Of a stretch of 64,000 bases of DNA, positions 17,220 to 25,234 are shown one piece after another. Source of the DNA: Streptomyces flavotricini (GTDB lineage: Bacteria > Actinomycetota > Actinomycetes > Streptomycetales > Streptomycetaceae); assembly GCF_020639365.1 (NCBI RefSeq), contig NZ_JAINUL010000001.1, positions 7,783,583 through 7,847,582 on the forward strand, written 5' to 3'. How positions within the stretch are numbered: the first letter of the stretch is position 1; every line of letters starts with the position of its first letter. Under the pieces are notes generated by a model, which saw only the letters and a list, made by a program, of their open reading frames with translations, had not been told where the DNA came from and did no database searches. The position numbers and the translations under genes were made by a program.

Positions 17220-17915
17220 TCAGCGGGCCCCCGCGGCCACGGGGACCCGGCTCTCCGCCTCGTCCCCGTTCACCGGACCGGCGTCGGCGCTCTCGCGCCG
17301 GCGCCGGTTCCGGCGCGTCACGAGCTGATCGGTCCACAGCGCGGCGGCCACCCCGCAGACCCCGGCCAGCAGCGCCGCCCCGGCCAGTCCGCGGCTCTTG
17401 GTCCCCGTCTGCGCCACGGCCGTCGGCGGCACGAGGAGGGTGACGCTCATCCGCGCCTTCTCCGGGATCTGCTGCTCGGCCTGCATGGCCGTGATGCGCT
17501 TCGTGTACGCCTCGACGACCTTGAGCACGGCCAGATTCGCGGCGGCGGGATCCGCGTGCTCCGCCTGCACCTGGAGCGAGGGGATCAGATAGCGAGGGGT
17601 GACGCTGGTGCCGCTGTTGCGCGGCATCAGCCGGTACGTGCCGGACACCCCCGCGGCCCGCAACTCCGCCGCACCGGCGGGGGACGCGATGTGCTGCACC
17701 GCCGCGTACGACACGGCGGCCAGCGGGGGCTGGAGATTGGCGAGCTGATTGGGCTGGCTGCCGGTCACCGGCGGCTTGAGCACGACGATCGCCGAGCTCA
17801 CGTAGGTCTGGGCGGGGCGGAGCACCTGCAGGGCCCCGGCGGCCGCGAGCGCCGCCACCAGGACCAGGACGTACCAGCGGCGGCGAAGCGTGCGGAACAA
17901 CTCACCAGGCGACAC
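17220..17915 (-). CDS. Wzz/YveK-type chain-length regulator
   Basis: This 231-aa polysaccharide co-polymerase lacks a kinase domain. Membrane helix 1 is at residues ~15-34 (RRRWYVLVLVAALAAAGALQVL). A periplasmic domain of about 130 residues starts with YVSSAIVVLKPP, and helix 2 is near ~180-200 (LAGAALLAGVCGVAAALW). An Arg/Glu-rich cytoplasmic tail follows. GTG 17915 was chosen because GGAAGGA lies six bases upstream and the protein then begins right before helix 1. It is divergent from the Wzz-Wzy fusion gene, with only 80 bp between starts. It is the first of three Wzz-like domains in this locus. Confidence 0.82.
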   Translation of the reverse strand: MSPGELFRTLRRRWYVLVLVAALAAAGALQVLRPAQTYVSSAIVVLKPPVTGSQPNQLANLQPPLAAVSYAAVQHIASPAGAAELRAAGVSGTYRLMPRNSGTSVTPRYLIPSLQVQAEHADPAAANLAVLKVVEAYTKRITAMQAEQQIPEKARMSVTLLVPPTAVAQTGTKSRGLAGAALLAGVCGVAAALWTDQLVTRRNRRRRESADAGPVNGDEAESRVPVAAGAR

Positions 17916-17995
17916 AGGATTCCTTCCGTCGCGTTCGATCTTCCCAGGACGCCGGTCCGCCCGCCATCGGTTCCGGCAGGCGCGAGGGGGCATTC

Positions 17996-20005
17996 GTGAG
18001 CATCGGTGAAATGGTCGCCGTGCTGCGGCGCCGTTGGTACGTGATGGTGCCCCTGACGGTGATCGGACTCCTCGCGGGGATGCACCTGTACCGCTCGGTG
18101 CCCGTGGCCTACCAGTCGCAGAGCTCGGTGGCGCTGCTCGACTCCACGGCGGTGGCCGAACTGGCGCCGGCCTTCGGCAACCCCATCTCGAACGCGGGCG
18201 GTTCGCTGGTCGTCACCGCCGACGTGCTGATCAGGACCCTGTCCGGGGCCGACGCCGCGCGCGACCTGCACGGCCTCGGCGTGACCGACCCCTATACGGT
18301 CGGCTTCGCCGCGAACACCTCGGGCCCGATGCTCACGCTGACCGTCACGGGCACCGACCGGGCGAAGGTGCTCAAGGAGACCAGTACGCTCACCACCTTC
18401 GCCGGCGAGCAGCTCAACGCGCTCCAGGCGGCGGCCAAGGTACAGCCCGCGTACTTCGTCCAGACGGCCCCCGTGGTGCTGCCGCAGATCCCGGTGCCCC
18501 AGCTCAAGAGCCGCTACCAGCAGGTGCTGGCGGTGGTCATCGCGGGAGTGACCGCCGGCTTCACCCTCTCCTTCGTGACCGAGACCCTGCTGGTGGCCCG
18601 CCGCCGCAGGCGCGAGGCTGCCGGCGCACCCGCGGCGCGCGCCCGCAGGAGACTGCCGGGGCGCACGCCGGACGCCACCGCGCTGCTCAGCGGCTACCTG
18701 GGGCTGGCCTTCTTCATCCCCTCGAACCTGACCCTGCCGGGCATGGGCGGCGTGGGCACCCCGGCCAACGTGTTCGCCCTCCTGTGCCTGTTCTGGTACC
18801 TGGCGACCTGGCTGACCGGCCGGATCCGGCCCGCCCCGGGCACCCGGTTGCCCCGGGTCGTGATGTGGCTGCTCGCCGTCTCCGTGCTGGCCTCGTACCT
18901 CGCGGACGCCACCCGGGGCAGCACCCACAAGGAGGTGCTCGGCGCGGACCGCGGCCTGATCGGACTGCTCGTCTGGGTGTCGATCGTGGTGCTGGTCTCC
19001 GCCGGCATCCAGGACCGGGCCCGCCTCGACGTCCTGATGCGCCGGGCCGTGGTGATGGGTTCGGTGGTGGCCGCCATCGGCTACTACGACTTCTTCACCG
19101 CGACGAACATCGCCGAACACATCAGCATCCCCGGACTCCAGTCCAGCGTCGCGCAGATCACCACGCTCGACCGCGGCGCGTTCACCCGGCCGCGCTCCAC
19201 CACCGCCCAGCCGCTGGAGTTCGGCGGCATGCTCGCCCTGATGCTGCCCTTCGCCGTCCAGCAGGCCTTCGACCCGGTCCGCAGCCACCTCAGCCGATGG
19301 CGCCGCTGGGGGCCGGTGGCCCTGATGGGCGGAGCGCTGCCGCTGACCGTGTCGCGGACCTCCATCATCGGCGCGCTCATCGTGGTCCTGGTGATGGTGC
19401 CGCGCTGGAAGCCGCAGCGCCGCTGGACCGCGATCGGCCTGCTCATGGGCTCGGTGGCCTGCTTCAAGGTCGCCGTACCCGGGCTGATCGGCACCATCAC
19501 CACGCTCTTCGGGTCCTTCCTGTCGAACTCCGACAGCAGCACCCAGGCCCGCACCGTCAAGTACAGCGCGATCGTCCCCTACCTGGAGGAGCGCCCGCTG
19601 TTCGGGCGGGGCCTCGGGACGTTCACGCCGGACCTGTACTTCTTCACCGACAACCAGTACATGCTCACCCTGGCGGAGATGGGCCTGCTCGGCCTCCTCG
19701 CCCTCCTGGCGCTGTTCCTCACCGGGATCCACCAGGGCGGTGCCATCCGCCGCCTCGCCACCGACGAGTCCGAACGGGAGCTGGGCCAGGCGTTCTTCGC
19801 CTCCGCCCTCGTCGCCCTCGTCAGCAGCGCCACCTTCGACGCCCTCAGCTTCCCCATGTTCGCCGGGATGTTCTTCCTGACGATCGCCGCCGGAGGCAGT
19901 TACCTCGGCTTCATCCGGCGCGGCGCGCCGCCGAAGCCCCGAACCGCGGAGTCCCCATGCCCTCCCGTAGCCACCCGGACCGATCTCGCCCGGCCGGTCC
20001 CGTAG
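17996..20005 (+). CDS. Wzz-Wzy fusion: chain-length domain joined to O-antigen polymerase/ligase
   Basis: This 669-aa protein joins two usually separate functions. Residues ~1-200 are a Wzz domain: LRRRWYVMVPLTVIGLLAG helix, VPVAYQSQSSVALLDS, a periplasmic loop and a second helix at ~178-200. After an Arg-rich linker (200-222), residues ~225-640 form an O-antigen polymerase/ligase (Wzy_C) with about 10 helices. Its Wzy landmarks are SRTS at ~452, FGRGLGTF at ~536 and NQYMLTLAEMGLLGL at ~553. SD GAGGGGG lies before GTG 17996. The 3' end overlaps the next gene by 49 bp. I see no frameshift or internal stop at the junction. Confidence 0.83.
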   Translation: MSIGEMVAVLRRRWYVMVPLTVIGLLAGMHLYRSVPVAYQSQSSVALLDSTAVAELAPAFGNPISNAGGSLVVTADVLIRTLSGADAARDLHGLGVTDPYTVGFAANTSGPMLTLTVTGTDRAKVLKETSTLTTFAGEQLNALQAAAKVQPAYFVQTAPVVLPQIPVPQLKSRYQQVLAVVIAGVTAGFTLSFVTETLLVARRRRREAAGAPAARARRRLPGRTPDATALLSGYLGLAFFIPSNLTLPGMGGVGTPANVFALLCLFWYLATWLTGRIRPAPGTRLPRVVMWLLAVSVLASYLADATRGSTHKEVLGADRGLIGLLVWVSIVVLVSAGIQDRARLDVLMRRAVVMGSVVAAIGYYDFFTATNIAEHISIPGLQSSVAQITTLDRGAFTRPRSTTAQPLEFGGMLALMLPFAVQQAFDPVRSHLSRWRRWGPVALMGGALPLTVSRTSIIGALIVVLVMVPRWKPQRRWTAIGLLMGSVACFKVAVPGLIGTITTLFGSFLSNSDSSTQARTVKYSAIVPYLEERPLFGRGLGTFTPDLYFFTDNQYMLTLAEMGLLGLLALLALFLTGIHQGGAIRRLATDESERELGQAFFASALVALVSSATFDALSFPMFAGMFFLTIAAGGSYLGFIRRGAPPKPRTAESPCPPVATRTDLARPVP

Positions 20006-20919
20006 CCGTCCTCGTCGTCACCTGGAACAGCGCCCGGGTGCTGCCCGAGTTCCTCGCCTCCCTGCCCGAGGGCATGGCCGGGCTCGACTGGCGCCTGGTC
20101 GTCGCCGACAACGACTCCGCCGACGACACCGTCGACGTCATCCGTTCGCTGGCCCCCGCGGCCACGGTCGTCCAGACCGGTCGCAACGCCGGGTACGCGG
20201 CCGGGGTGAACGCCGCCCTGGGAGCCGCAGCCGCGTGGGAGGGCGGCTTCCGCGCCGCCCTCGTGTGCAATCCGGACGTCCGGATGCACCGGGGCTGCGC
20301 CGCACTCCTCGTCGACGCGCTCGACGCACCCCTGTCCGGCGGCCGCCGGGTCGGGATCAGCGTGCCGCTGCTGTACGAGGAGGACGGCACCCTCCAGCAC
20401 TCCCTGCGCCGCGAATCGCGCGTGACGCGGGCCCTGGGAGAGGCGGTGATCGGCAACCGCAGGGCCGGGCGCTTCCCGCGCTGGAGCGAGCTGGTCACCG
20501 ACGCGGCCGCGTACGAGCGGGCGACGGTCGCCGACTGGGCGACGGGCGCCCTCATGGCCCTCTCCCGGGACTGCCTGGACGCATGCGGGCCCTGGGACGA
20601 ATCCTTCTTCCTCTACTCGGAGGAGACCGAGTACTGCCTGCGCGCGGGAGACCGCGGCTTCGTCACCCGACTCGAACCCGCCGCCGGCGCGGTCCACCTC
20701 GGGGGCGACTCCCAGGTCTCGCCCCGCCTGTGGACCCTGCTCACCCTCAACCGGGTACGGCTCTACGGCCGTCGGCACGGGGCGGCGGCGACGGCCGCCT
20801 TCCGCGGGGCCGTACTGCTGCGGGAGACCTCCAGGGCCGTGCTCGGGAGGCCGGCGAGCCGGGCGGCGGCGCGGGCCCTGGCCAGCCCGTCCGCACTGCG
20901 CGCCACGCCCGGTCCCTGA
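19957..20919 (+). CDS. Family 2 glycosyltransferase (rhamnosyltransferase-like)
   Basis: This 320-aa GT2 enzyme has VAVLVVTWNSARVLPEFL, VVADNDSADDT, NAGYAAGVNAAL, the metal site CNPDVRM, and FFLYSEETEYCLR with the likely base Asp/Glu. This layout (N-S-ADDT, GYAAGxNxAL, F-Y-xEDxDLxxR) is that of WbbL-type rhamnosyltransferases, here with EET in place of DED. ATG 19957 has GGAG six bases upstream and overlaps the end of the Wzz-Wzy gene by 49 bp, so the two are co-transcribed and probably coupled. A GC-rich hairpin starts at its stop codon. Confidence 0.85.
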   Translation: MPSRSHPDRSRPAGPVAVLVVTWNSARVLPEFLASLPEGMAGLDWRLVVADNDSADDTVDVIRSLAPAATVVQTGRNAGYAAGVNAALGAAAAWEGGFRAALVCNPDVRMHRGCAALLVDALDAPLSGGRRVGISVPLLYEEDGTLQHSLRRESRVTRALGEAVIGNRRAGRFPRWSELVTDAAAYERATVADWATGALMALSRDCLDACGPWDESFFLYSEETEYCLRAGDRGFVTRLEPAAGAVHLGGDSQVSPRLWTLLTLNRVRLYGRRHGAAATAAFRGAVLLRETSRAVLGRPASRAAARALASPSALRATPGP

Positions 20920-20954
20920 CCGGCCCTCGGGGGGCTTCGGCGACGGCCGGGTCA
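20917..20954. terminator. Imperfect hairpin between convergent genes
   Basis: Arms TGACCGGCC and GGCCGGGTCA pair with one bulged base around a 19-base loop, between the forward glycosyltransferase and the reverse one that ends at 20952. Confidence 0.45.
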
Positions 20955-21758
20955 CCCGGTGGGCGTCTGCCCGTCCCAGGCGGTGTAGAAGCTCTCCGGG
21001 TTGACCAGGTAGCGGACCGTCGGCCGGGGCACGTGGCGGACCTCGTGGCGGCGCGCGTAGCGCCGTACGAGCTCCCAGTCCTCGCGCGGCAGCACCTCGG
21101 GAGTACGCCGCAGCCGGCTGAAGTACAGGGAGCGGGTGCGGCGCGCCACGAAGGCGTTGGTGTCGAGGAAGGCCTCGTGGGCGGCCCGCCGGCGGTCGAA
21201 CGGCACCGACAGCACGTCCCGTTCGGAGCCGTCGGGCAGGACCCGGCGCAGCGCGGTGTAGACGGCCTCGGGCCCGCCGGGCGGCTCCAGCACCGCGAGG
21301 GCCTGCTCCAGGTGGTCGGGCTCCCACAGGTTGTCGTCGTCGAGGAAGGCCACGTACCGCGAGCGGGTCAGCCGTATCCCCACGTTGCGCACGACTCCGG
21401 CCGTGGCCGTGTTGCGGGCCAGCGACACCGCGAACAGCCTTGGATCCCGCGGCAGTTCACCGAGCCCCGCGCCGTCGTCCACCACGATGACCACCTGGTC
21501 GGCGACGCTCTGCGCCAGGGCCGAGCGGACCGCCGCGCGCAGTGCCTCGGGCCGCCGGTGAGTGGCGATCACCGTGGCCACCAGGGCGCTCGGCGGGCTG
21601 CCCAGGGCGGCGGAGAGCCGGGCCGTCTCGGCATCCTCGAAGCGCCGCAGCCGCACGGCGGAGGGGGCGAGCAGGACCTTGTTCCTCGCCTCGAAGAGCA
21701 CCAGCCAGCCGAAGGCCCGCTTGAGCAGCTCCCAGGGGGCCCGGGCGATGCGGCGCAT
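20952..21758 (-). CDS. Family 2 glycosyltransferase
   Basis: This 268-aa protein has the GT2 motifs LVATVIATHRRPEALRAAV, IVVDDGAGL, NTATAGVVRNVGIRL, and the metal site AFLDDDNLWEPDHLEQAL. The DDDN...W..DHL stretch is typical of enzymes adding sugars in capsule or teichoic-acid synthesis. An N-terminal amphipathic stretch of ~45 residues (WELLKRAFGWLVLFEARN) precedes the fold and may hold it on the membrane. ATG 21758 is preceded by GAGGA. It is the last gene of the reverse block, 32 bp after the beta-helix gene. Confidence 0.85.
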   Translation of the reverse strand: MRRIARAPWELLKRAFGWLVLFEARNKVLLAPSAVRLRRFEDAETARLSAALGSPPSALVATVIATHRRPEALRAAVRSALAQSVADQVVIVVDDGAGLGELPRDPRLFAVSLARNTATAGVVRNVGIRLTRSRYVAFLDDDNLWEPDHLEQALAVLEPPGGPEAVYTALRRVLPDGSERDVLSVPFDRRRAAHEAFLDTNAFVARRTRSLYFSRLRRTPEVLPREDWELVRRYARRHEVRHVPRPTVRYLVNPESFYTAWDGQTPTG

Positions 21759-21790
21759 GACGTCCTCTCGGTTCGATCGTCGGGGGGTGT

Positions 21791-22909
21791 TCAGGAGGTG
21801 GGGCCGGGGACCACGGGCCGGCCGTCGGCCGTGCGGTTGCCGCGCCACACGTTCCCGGCGCCGCCCGCGTTCCAGGCGGCGACCGTCCCGTAGGCACCGG
21901 CGTTCGGGTGGTACTCGGCGGAGAACACGTTGTCCGTGACCTGGATGCCGGTCGCGCCCGGGCCGCCGCCGTACAGCGCGTACGCCCCGCCGGCCAGCCA
22001 GTTGGAGTCCACGACCACGGAGGACACGTTGCCGGTGTCCGCGAAGAGGCCGACGGCGGCGCTGGCGCCCTGGGCCACGTCCACGGGGTTCAGGAGGGTG
22101 TTGTGGCGGATGGTGAGGCGGCCCTTGTTGCCGCCGCCGCTGATGACGGCATCGGTGTGCTGCCATTCGCCGCCCTGGTTGCGGAACGGGACGATGCCGT
22201 GCACGTAGTTGTCGTGGATCTCGCCCTGGCCCATCGAGAGGGCGTTGCCGAACACGGAGATGTCGCACCAGCCGACCTCGATCGAGCTGCCGCCCATGTT
22301 GGAGACCGCGTAGTCGACGCCCCCGTTGTCGGGGCCCTTGCCCGGTACGGCGGTGATGGTGGTGTGCAGGACGCGCAGCCCGCTGAAGCCGGGGCGCAGG
22401 TTGATCCCCCACCAGTTCGCGGACGTGATCCGGCTGTCGATGACGGTGACGTCGTTGGCGTAGACGTCGAGGGAACCGCGGATGTCCCAGCCCTTGATGA
22501 CCATGCCGTCGGTCTTCACGGACATGTCGCCCGTGTCGTGCCGCTCCAGCGCGATCCGCGGGCCGGTGGTGCGGGAGTCGGGGAACCCGCAGGCACCCGG
22601 CGAGGAGCAGGGGCCCCCGGGCCCCGGGCTCGTACCCGTACCGGGCGACGGCGTGCCGGAGGCCGGCGGTGACGAACCGGCGGACGGGCTCGGACCGCCG
22701 GACGCGGACGGGTCCGTGGAGGGCGGGGCGGAGGACGGCGCGGGCCCGGCCGGGGGAGTGGCGCCGGGGCACCGGAGGGCACTGTCCGGGCAGGGGGCGG
22801 CCGAGGGCTCGCCCGTCCCGGTCCGGTCGGCGTCGTAGAGCGCCAGGACGACGGCCAGTACGAGCCCGGTCAGCAGCCAGGCCACGAGGCGCCTGCGGTC
22901 GCGTGCCAC
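21791..22909 (-). CDS. Secreted right-handed beta-helix protein
   Basis: This 372-aa protein has a signal-anchor helix at residues ~10-28 (LVAWLLTGLVLAVVLALY). A Pro/Ser/Gly-rich linker of about 90 residues follows, then a right-handed beta-helix domain with repeating turns such as VIKGWDIRGSLDVYANDVTV, SIEVGWCDISVFGNAL and LTIRHNTLL. Such domains occur in pectate lyases, polysaccharide epimerases and depolymerases. No catalytic site is evident. GTG 22909 starts 6 bp after the stop of the Wzx-type gene. It probably processes or binds the exported glycan, possibly while anchored in the membrane. Confidence 0.78.
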   Translation of the reverse strand: MARDRRRLVAWLLTGLVLAVVLALYDADRTGTGEPSAAPCPDSALRCPGATPPAGPAPSSAPPSTDPSASGGPSPSAGSSPPASGTPSPGTGTSPGPGGPCSSPGACGFPDSRTTGPRIALERHDTGDMSVKTDGMVIKGWDIRGSLDVYANDVTVIDSRITSANWWGINLRPGFSGLRVLHTTITAVPGKGPDNGGVDYAVSNMGGSSIEVGWCDISVFGNALSMGQGEIHDNYVHGIVPFRNQGGEWQHTDAVISGGGNKGRLTIRHNTLLNPVDVAQGASAAVGLFADTGNVSSVVVDSNWLAGGAYALYGGGPGATGIQVTDNVFSAEYHPNAGAYGTVAAWNAGGAGNVWRGNRTADGRPVVPGPTS

Positions 22910-22914
22910 GGCGG

Positions 22915-24393
22915 CTACCCCCGCGCCGGGGCCGTGCCGCGCAGGAAGCCGCGGCTGGGCAGGACGCAGACGACGTAGCAGAGGGTGCCCGCGGTCCCGG
23001 TGGCGAGGACCGCGAGGACCCCGTCGCCCAGGAGCCGCTCCAGACCGAGGACCACGCAGGCCATCACGGCGCCGCCCAGGAACGGCCAGGCACAGGCCCG
23101 GGCCACGGTCCGCAGGGACACCCCGCCGCGGTGCAGCGCGTAGAGGAACACCGGCACCACGACGGCGCCGGCGACCAGGACGTGCCCCTGGGCCACCCCC
23201 ACGATCCCGCCCGCACCGGCGCCGACCACCAGGACCGGGACGAGGAGGACGAGCCACAGTCCCTGCACGCCGATGAGGGAACGGCGCCGGCTGATGGCCA
23301 CCAGGCAGTCGTACGCCAGCTCACAGCCGATCCGTACGAGCCCCAGCGCCATCAGCCAGGGCAGCGCGGCGGCCGCGGGCAGCCAGCGGTCCCCGTAGAC
23401 CAGCCCGACGATCGGTGAGGCCAGGGCCGCCAGCAGCACGCACAGCGGGACGGTGCCCGTCATCACCACGCCCAGGGCACGGCCGAACCCTCCGGCCAGC
23501 GCCCCCGGTGAGTCGGCCAGCCGGGAGAACCCGGCGAAGGAGACGCGGCGGGCGGCTTCCGAGATGATCCGAACCGGCCAGCCGGAGATGTTGAAGGCGA
23601 GCACGTAGAAGCCGAGGGCCAGCTGGTCCAGGGCGGAACCCACCACCATCGTGTCCACGTTCACCACGCCGAGGGCGAGCATGCTGGCCCCGGCGAGCGG
23701 GAGCCCGAAGCGCAGCAGTGCCTTCGCCTGCTCCCGGTCCCAGCCGAACCTCAGGGTGCCGGGCGCGGCGAGGCAGCATCCGAGGAGCGCGGCCGCGTTG
23801 CCGGCGACGGAGCCCCAGGCGAAGCTCATCGCGCCCCACCCCTGGACGGCCAGCAGCAGGGTCACCCCGGTGCTGAGGACGAAGTTGACGGCGTCGATCG
23901 CCATCCGCCTGCCCTGCGCGAACTCGCGGGTGAGGAACCCGGCGGGCACCTGCGACAGACCGTCGAGGACCACGCACACGCACATCACGCGCAGGATCCC
24001 GGCGGCCTCGGGAGAGCCGAGCACCCGGGCCACGGCGGGAGCCGCCGCGAACAGGACGGCGTACAGCAGGCAGCTGGAGGCGGCGCTCAGGGTGAGCACG
24101 GTCGGGGCGAAGCGGCGCGGATCGCCCTCCCAGCGCACGATGGCGAGGGAGACGCCGAGTTCGTTGGCGGAGAGCAGCACCAGCAGCACCGTCTGGGCGA
24201 TCCCGTACACGCCCCAGGCCTCGGGACCGAGGAAGAAGCGGGCGAGGATGATGCCGGTGACGAAGTTGCCGAGGCGCATGACCACGGTGTTGACCAGGCT
24301 CCACCGGGCGGCGGAGCCGACCTTGCGTCCCAGCGAGGCCGCTTCGGGCGGGGTCCCGGCCGGGGCCCGGACACCGGCTTCGGTCCCGGTCAC
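22915..24393 (-). CDS. Wzx-type oligosaccharide flippase
   Basis: This 492-aa polytopic protein of the MOP superfamily has 12-14 predicted helices. The N-terminal segment SAARWSLVNTVVMRLGNFVTGIILARFFLGPEAWGVYGIA has the characteristic form of PST flippases (..A.W......R......ilaR.l.p...G.y.l). Its role is moving undecaprenyl-linked repeat units to the outer face of the membrane for the Wzy domain. GTG 24393 overlaps the stop of the upstream Wzz gene, so Wzx and Wzz are translated together. Confidence 0.88.
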   Translation of the reverse strand: MTGTEAGVRAPAGTPPEAASLGRKVGSAARWSLVNTVVMRLGNFVTGIILARFFLGPEAWGVYGIAQTVLLVLLSANELGVSLAIVRWEGDPRRFAPTVLTLSAASSCLLYAVLFAAAPAVARVLGSPEAAGILRVMCVCVVLDGLSQVPAGFLTREFAQGRRMAIDAVNFVLSTGVTLLLAVQGWGAMSFAWGSVAGNAAALLGCCLAAPGTLRFGWDREQAKALLRFGLPLAGASMLALGVVNVDTMVVGSALDQLALGFYVLAFNISGWPVRIISEAARRVSFAGFSRLADSPGALAGGFGRALGVVMTGTVPLCVLLAALASPIVGLVYGDRWLPAAAALPWLMALGLVRIGCELAYDCLVAISRRRSLIGVQGLWLVLLVPVLVVGAGAGGIVGVAQGHVLVAGAVVVPVFLYALHRGGVSLRTVARACAWPFLGGAVMACVVLGLERLLGDGVLAVLATGTAGTLCYVVCVLPSRGFLRGTAPARG

Positions 24394-25115
24394 GGCGAGG
24401 CTCCGGCGGAAGCGGGGGCGTTACGGGATTCGCCCGCCCCGGAGTCGGCGGCCCCGGGCACCCCGTCGGCCCCGGCGCTCTCGGCGGGCGCGGGCCGGTG
24501 CCGGCCCGGCTTGTCCGACCTGCGGCGCCGCGCCTCCACGAAGAAGGTGGCCACCAGGCTCAGTACGAAGCCCAGCGCTCCGGCCATGATCAGGTACTGG
24601 AGCCGGGTCTTGGTCTGCGCCTCCGGCTTCTGGGGCGGGACGATCGTGGCCATGCGGATCATGGCTTCGGCAGTCACCGACTGCTGGGCCTGGAACTCCT
24701 GCAGCCGCTTCTCGGCGTAGGCGGTGAAGACCTGGTCCGACTTCAGGACGGCGGCCGGATCGGTTCCGGTGACGCTCAGCCACATGAAGGGCCCCTGCGC
24801 GTTGTCGGCGATCTTCGCCTCGTACTCCCCGGTGACGCCCTTGGCCTTGAGGTCGGCCCGGGAGTCGTCGGAGTTCAGGTTGCGGGCCAGGCCGTCGGCC
24901 ATGCCGGTGAGCGAGGCCTGGGTGCTCAGGAAGGGGTTGCCGTCGAAGGCCACCGTGGCCTTCTTCGAGTTCAGGAGCGTCACGGTGCTCTGCGACCGGT
25001 ACTCCACCGGGACGAGCACGTACACGCCCGCGATGAGCGCGGCCGTGAGCAGCAGTCCGGGCAGCAGCACGTACCAGCGCCTGCGCATGACCCGCCAGAT
25101 CTCCGCGAGATCCAT
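24390..25115 (-). CDS. Wzz/YveK-type chain-length regulator
   Basis: This 241-aa two-helix protein starts with MDLAEIWRVMRRRWYVLLPGLLLTAALIAG. It has the family signature VPVEYRSQSTVTLLNS, a periplasmic domain to ~175, and helix 2 at ~182-200 (YLIMAGALGFVLSLVATFFVE). The basic, Pro/Ala-rich cytoplasmic tail has no Walker motif, so there is no kinase part. ATG 25115 has GGGGGAAG a few bases upstream; the longer frame would add a charged leader with no homology. Residues 1-200 clearly resemble the N-terminal part of the Wzz-Wzy fusion (YRSQS versus YQSQS), suggesting duplication. Confidence 0.83.
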   Translation of the reverse strand: MDLAEIWRVMRRRWYVLLPGLLLTAALIAGVYVLVPVEYRSQSTVTLLNSKKATVAFDGNPFLSTQASLTGMADGLARNLNSDDSRADLKAKGVTGEYEAKIADNAQGPFMWLSVTGTDPAAVLKSDQVFTAYAEKRLQEFQAQQSVTAEAMIRMATIVPPQKPEAQTKTRLQYLIMAGALGFVLSLVATFFVEARRRRSDKPGRHRPAPAESAGADGVPGAADSGAGESRNAPASAGASP

Positions 25116-25234
25116 GGTCTTCCCCCTCGCGGCGGCGTCGTGTCGTCCACGCGCCGCCGCTCTCTTCATGTGCGGATTACGGTTCTTGCTCTTCTCGGGT
25201 GGTGCGGTGGTGCGGTGGTGCGTCGTCGCCGTGG

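Noticed and set aside
17133..17300. His-rich frame starting MNQQHHTHEQHH right after the glycosyltransferase stop
   Set aside because: It runs through two hairpins and into the reverse Wzz gene, with no domain; a metal-binding peptide would be attractive but codon use after ~20 residues is that of a shadow.
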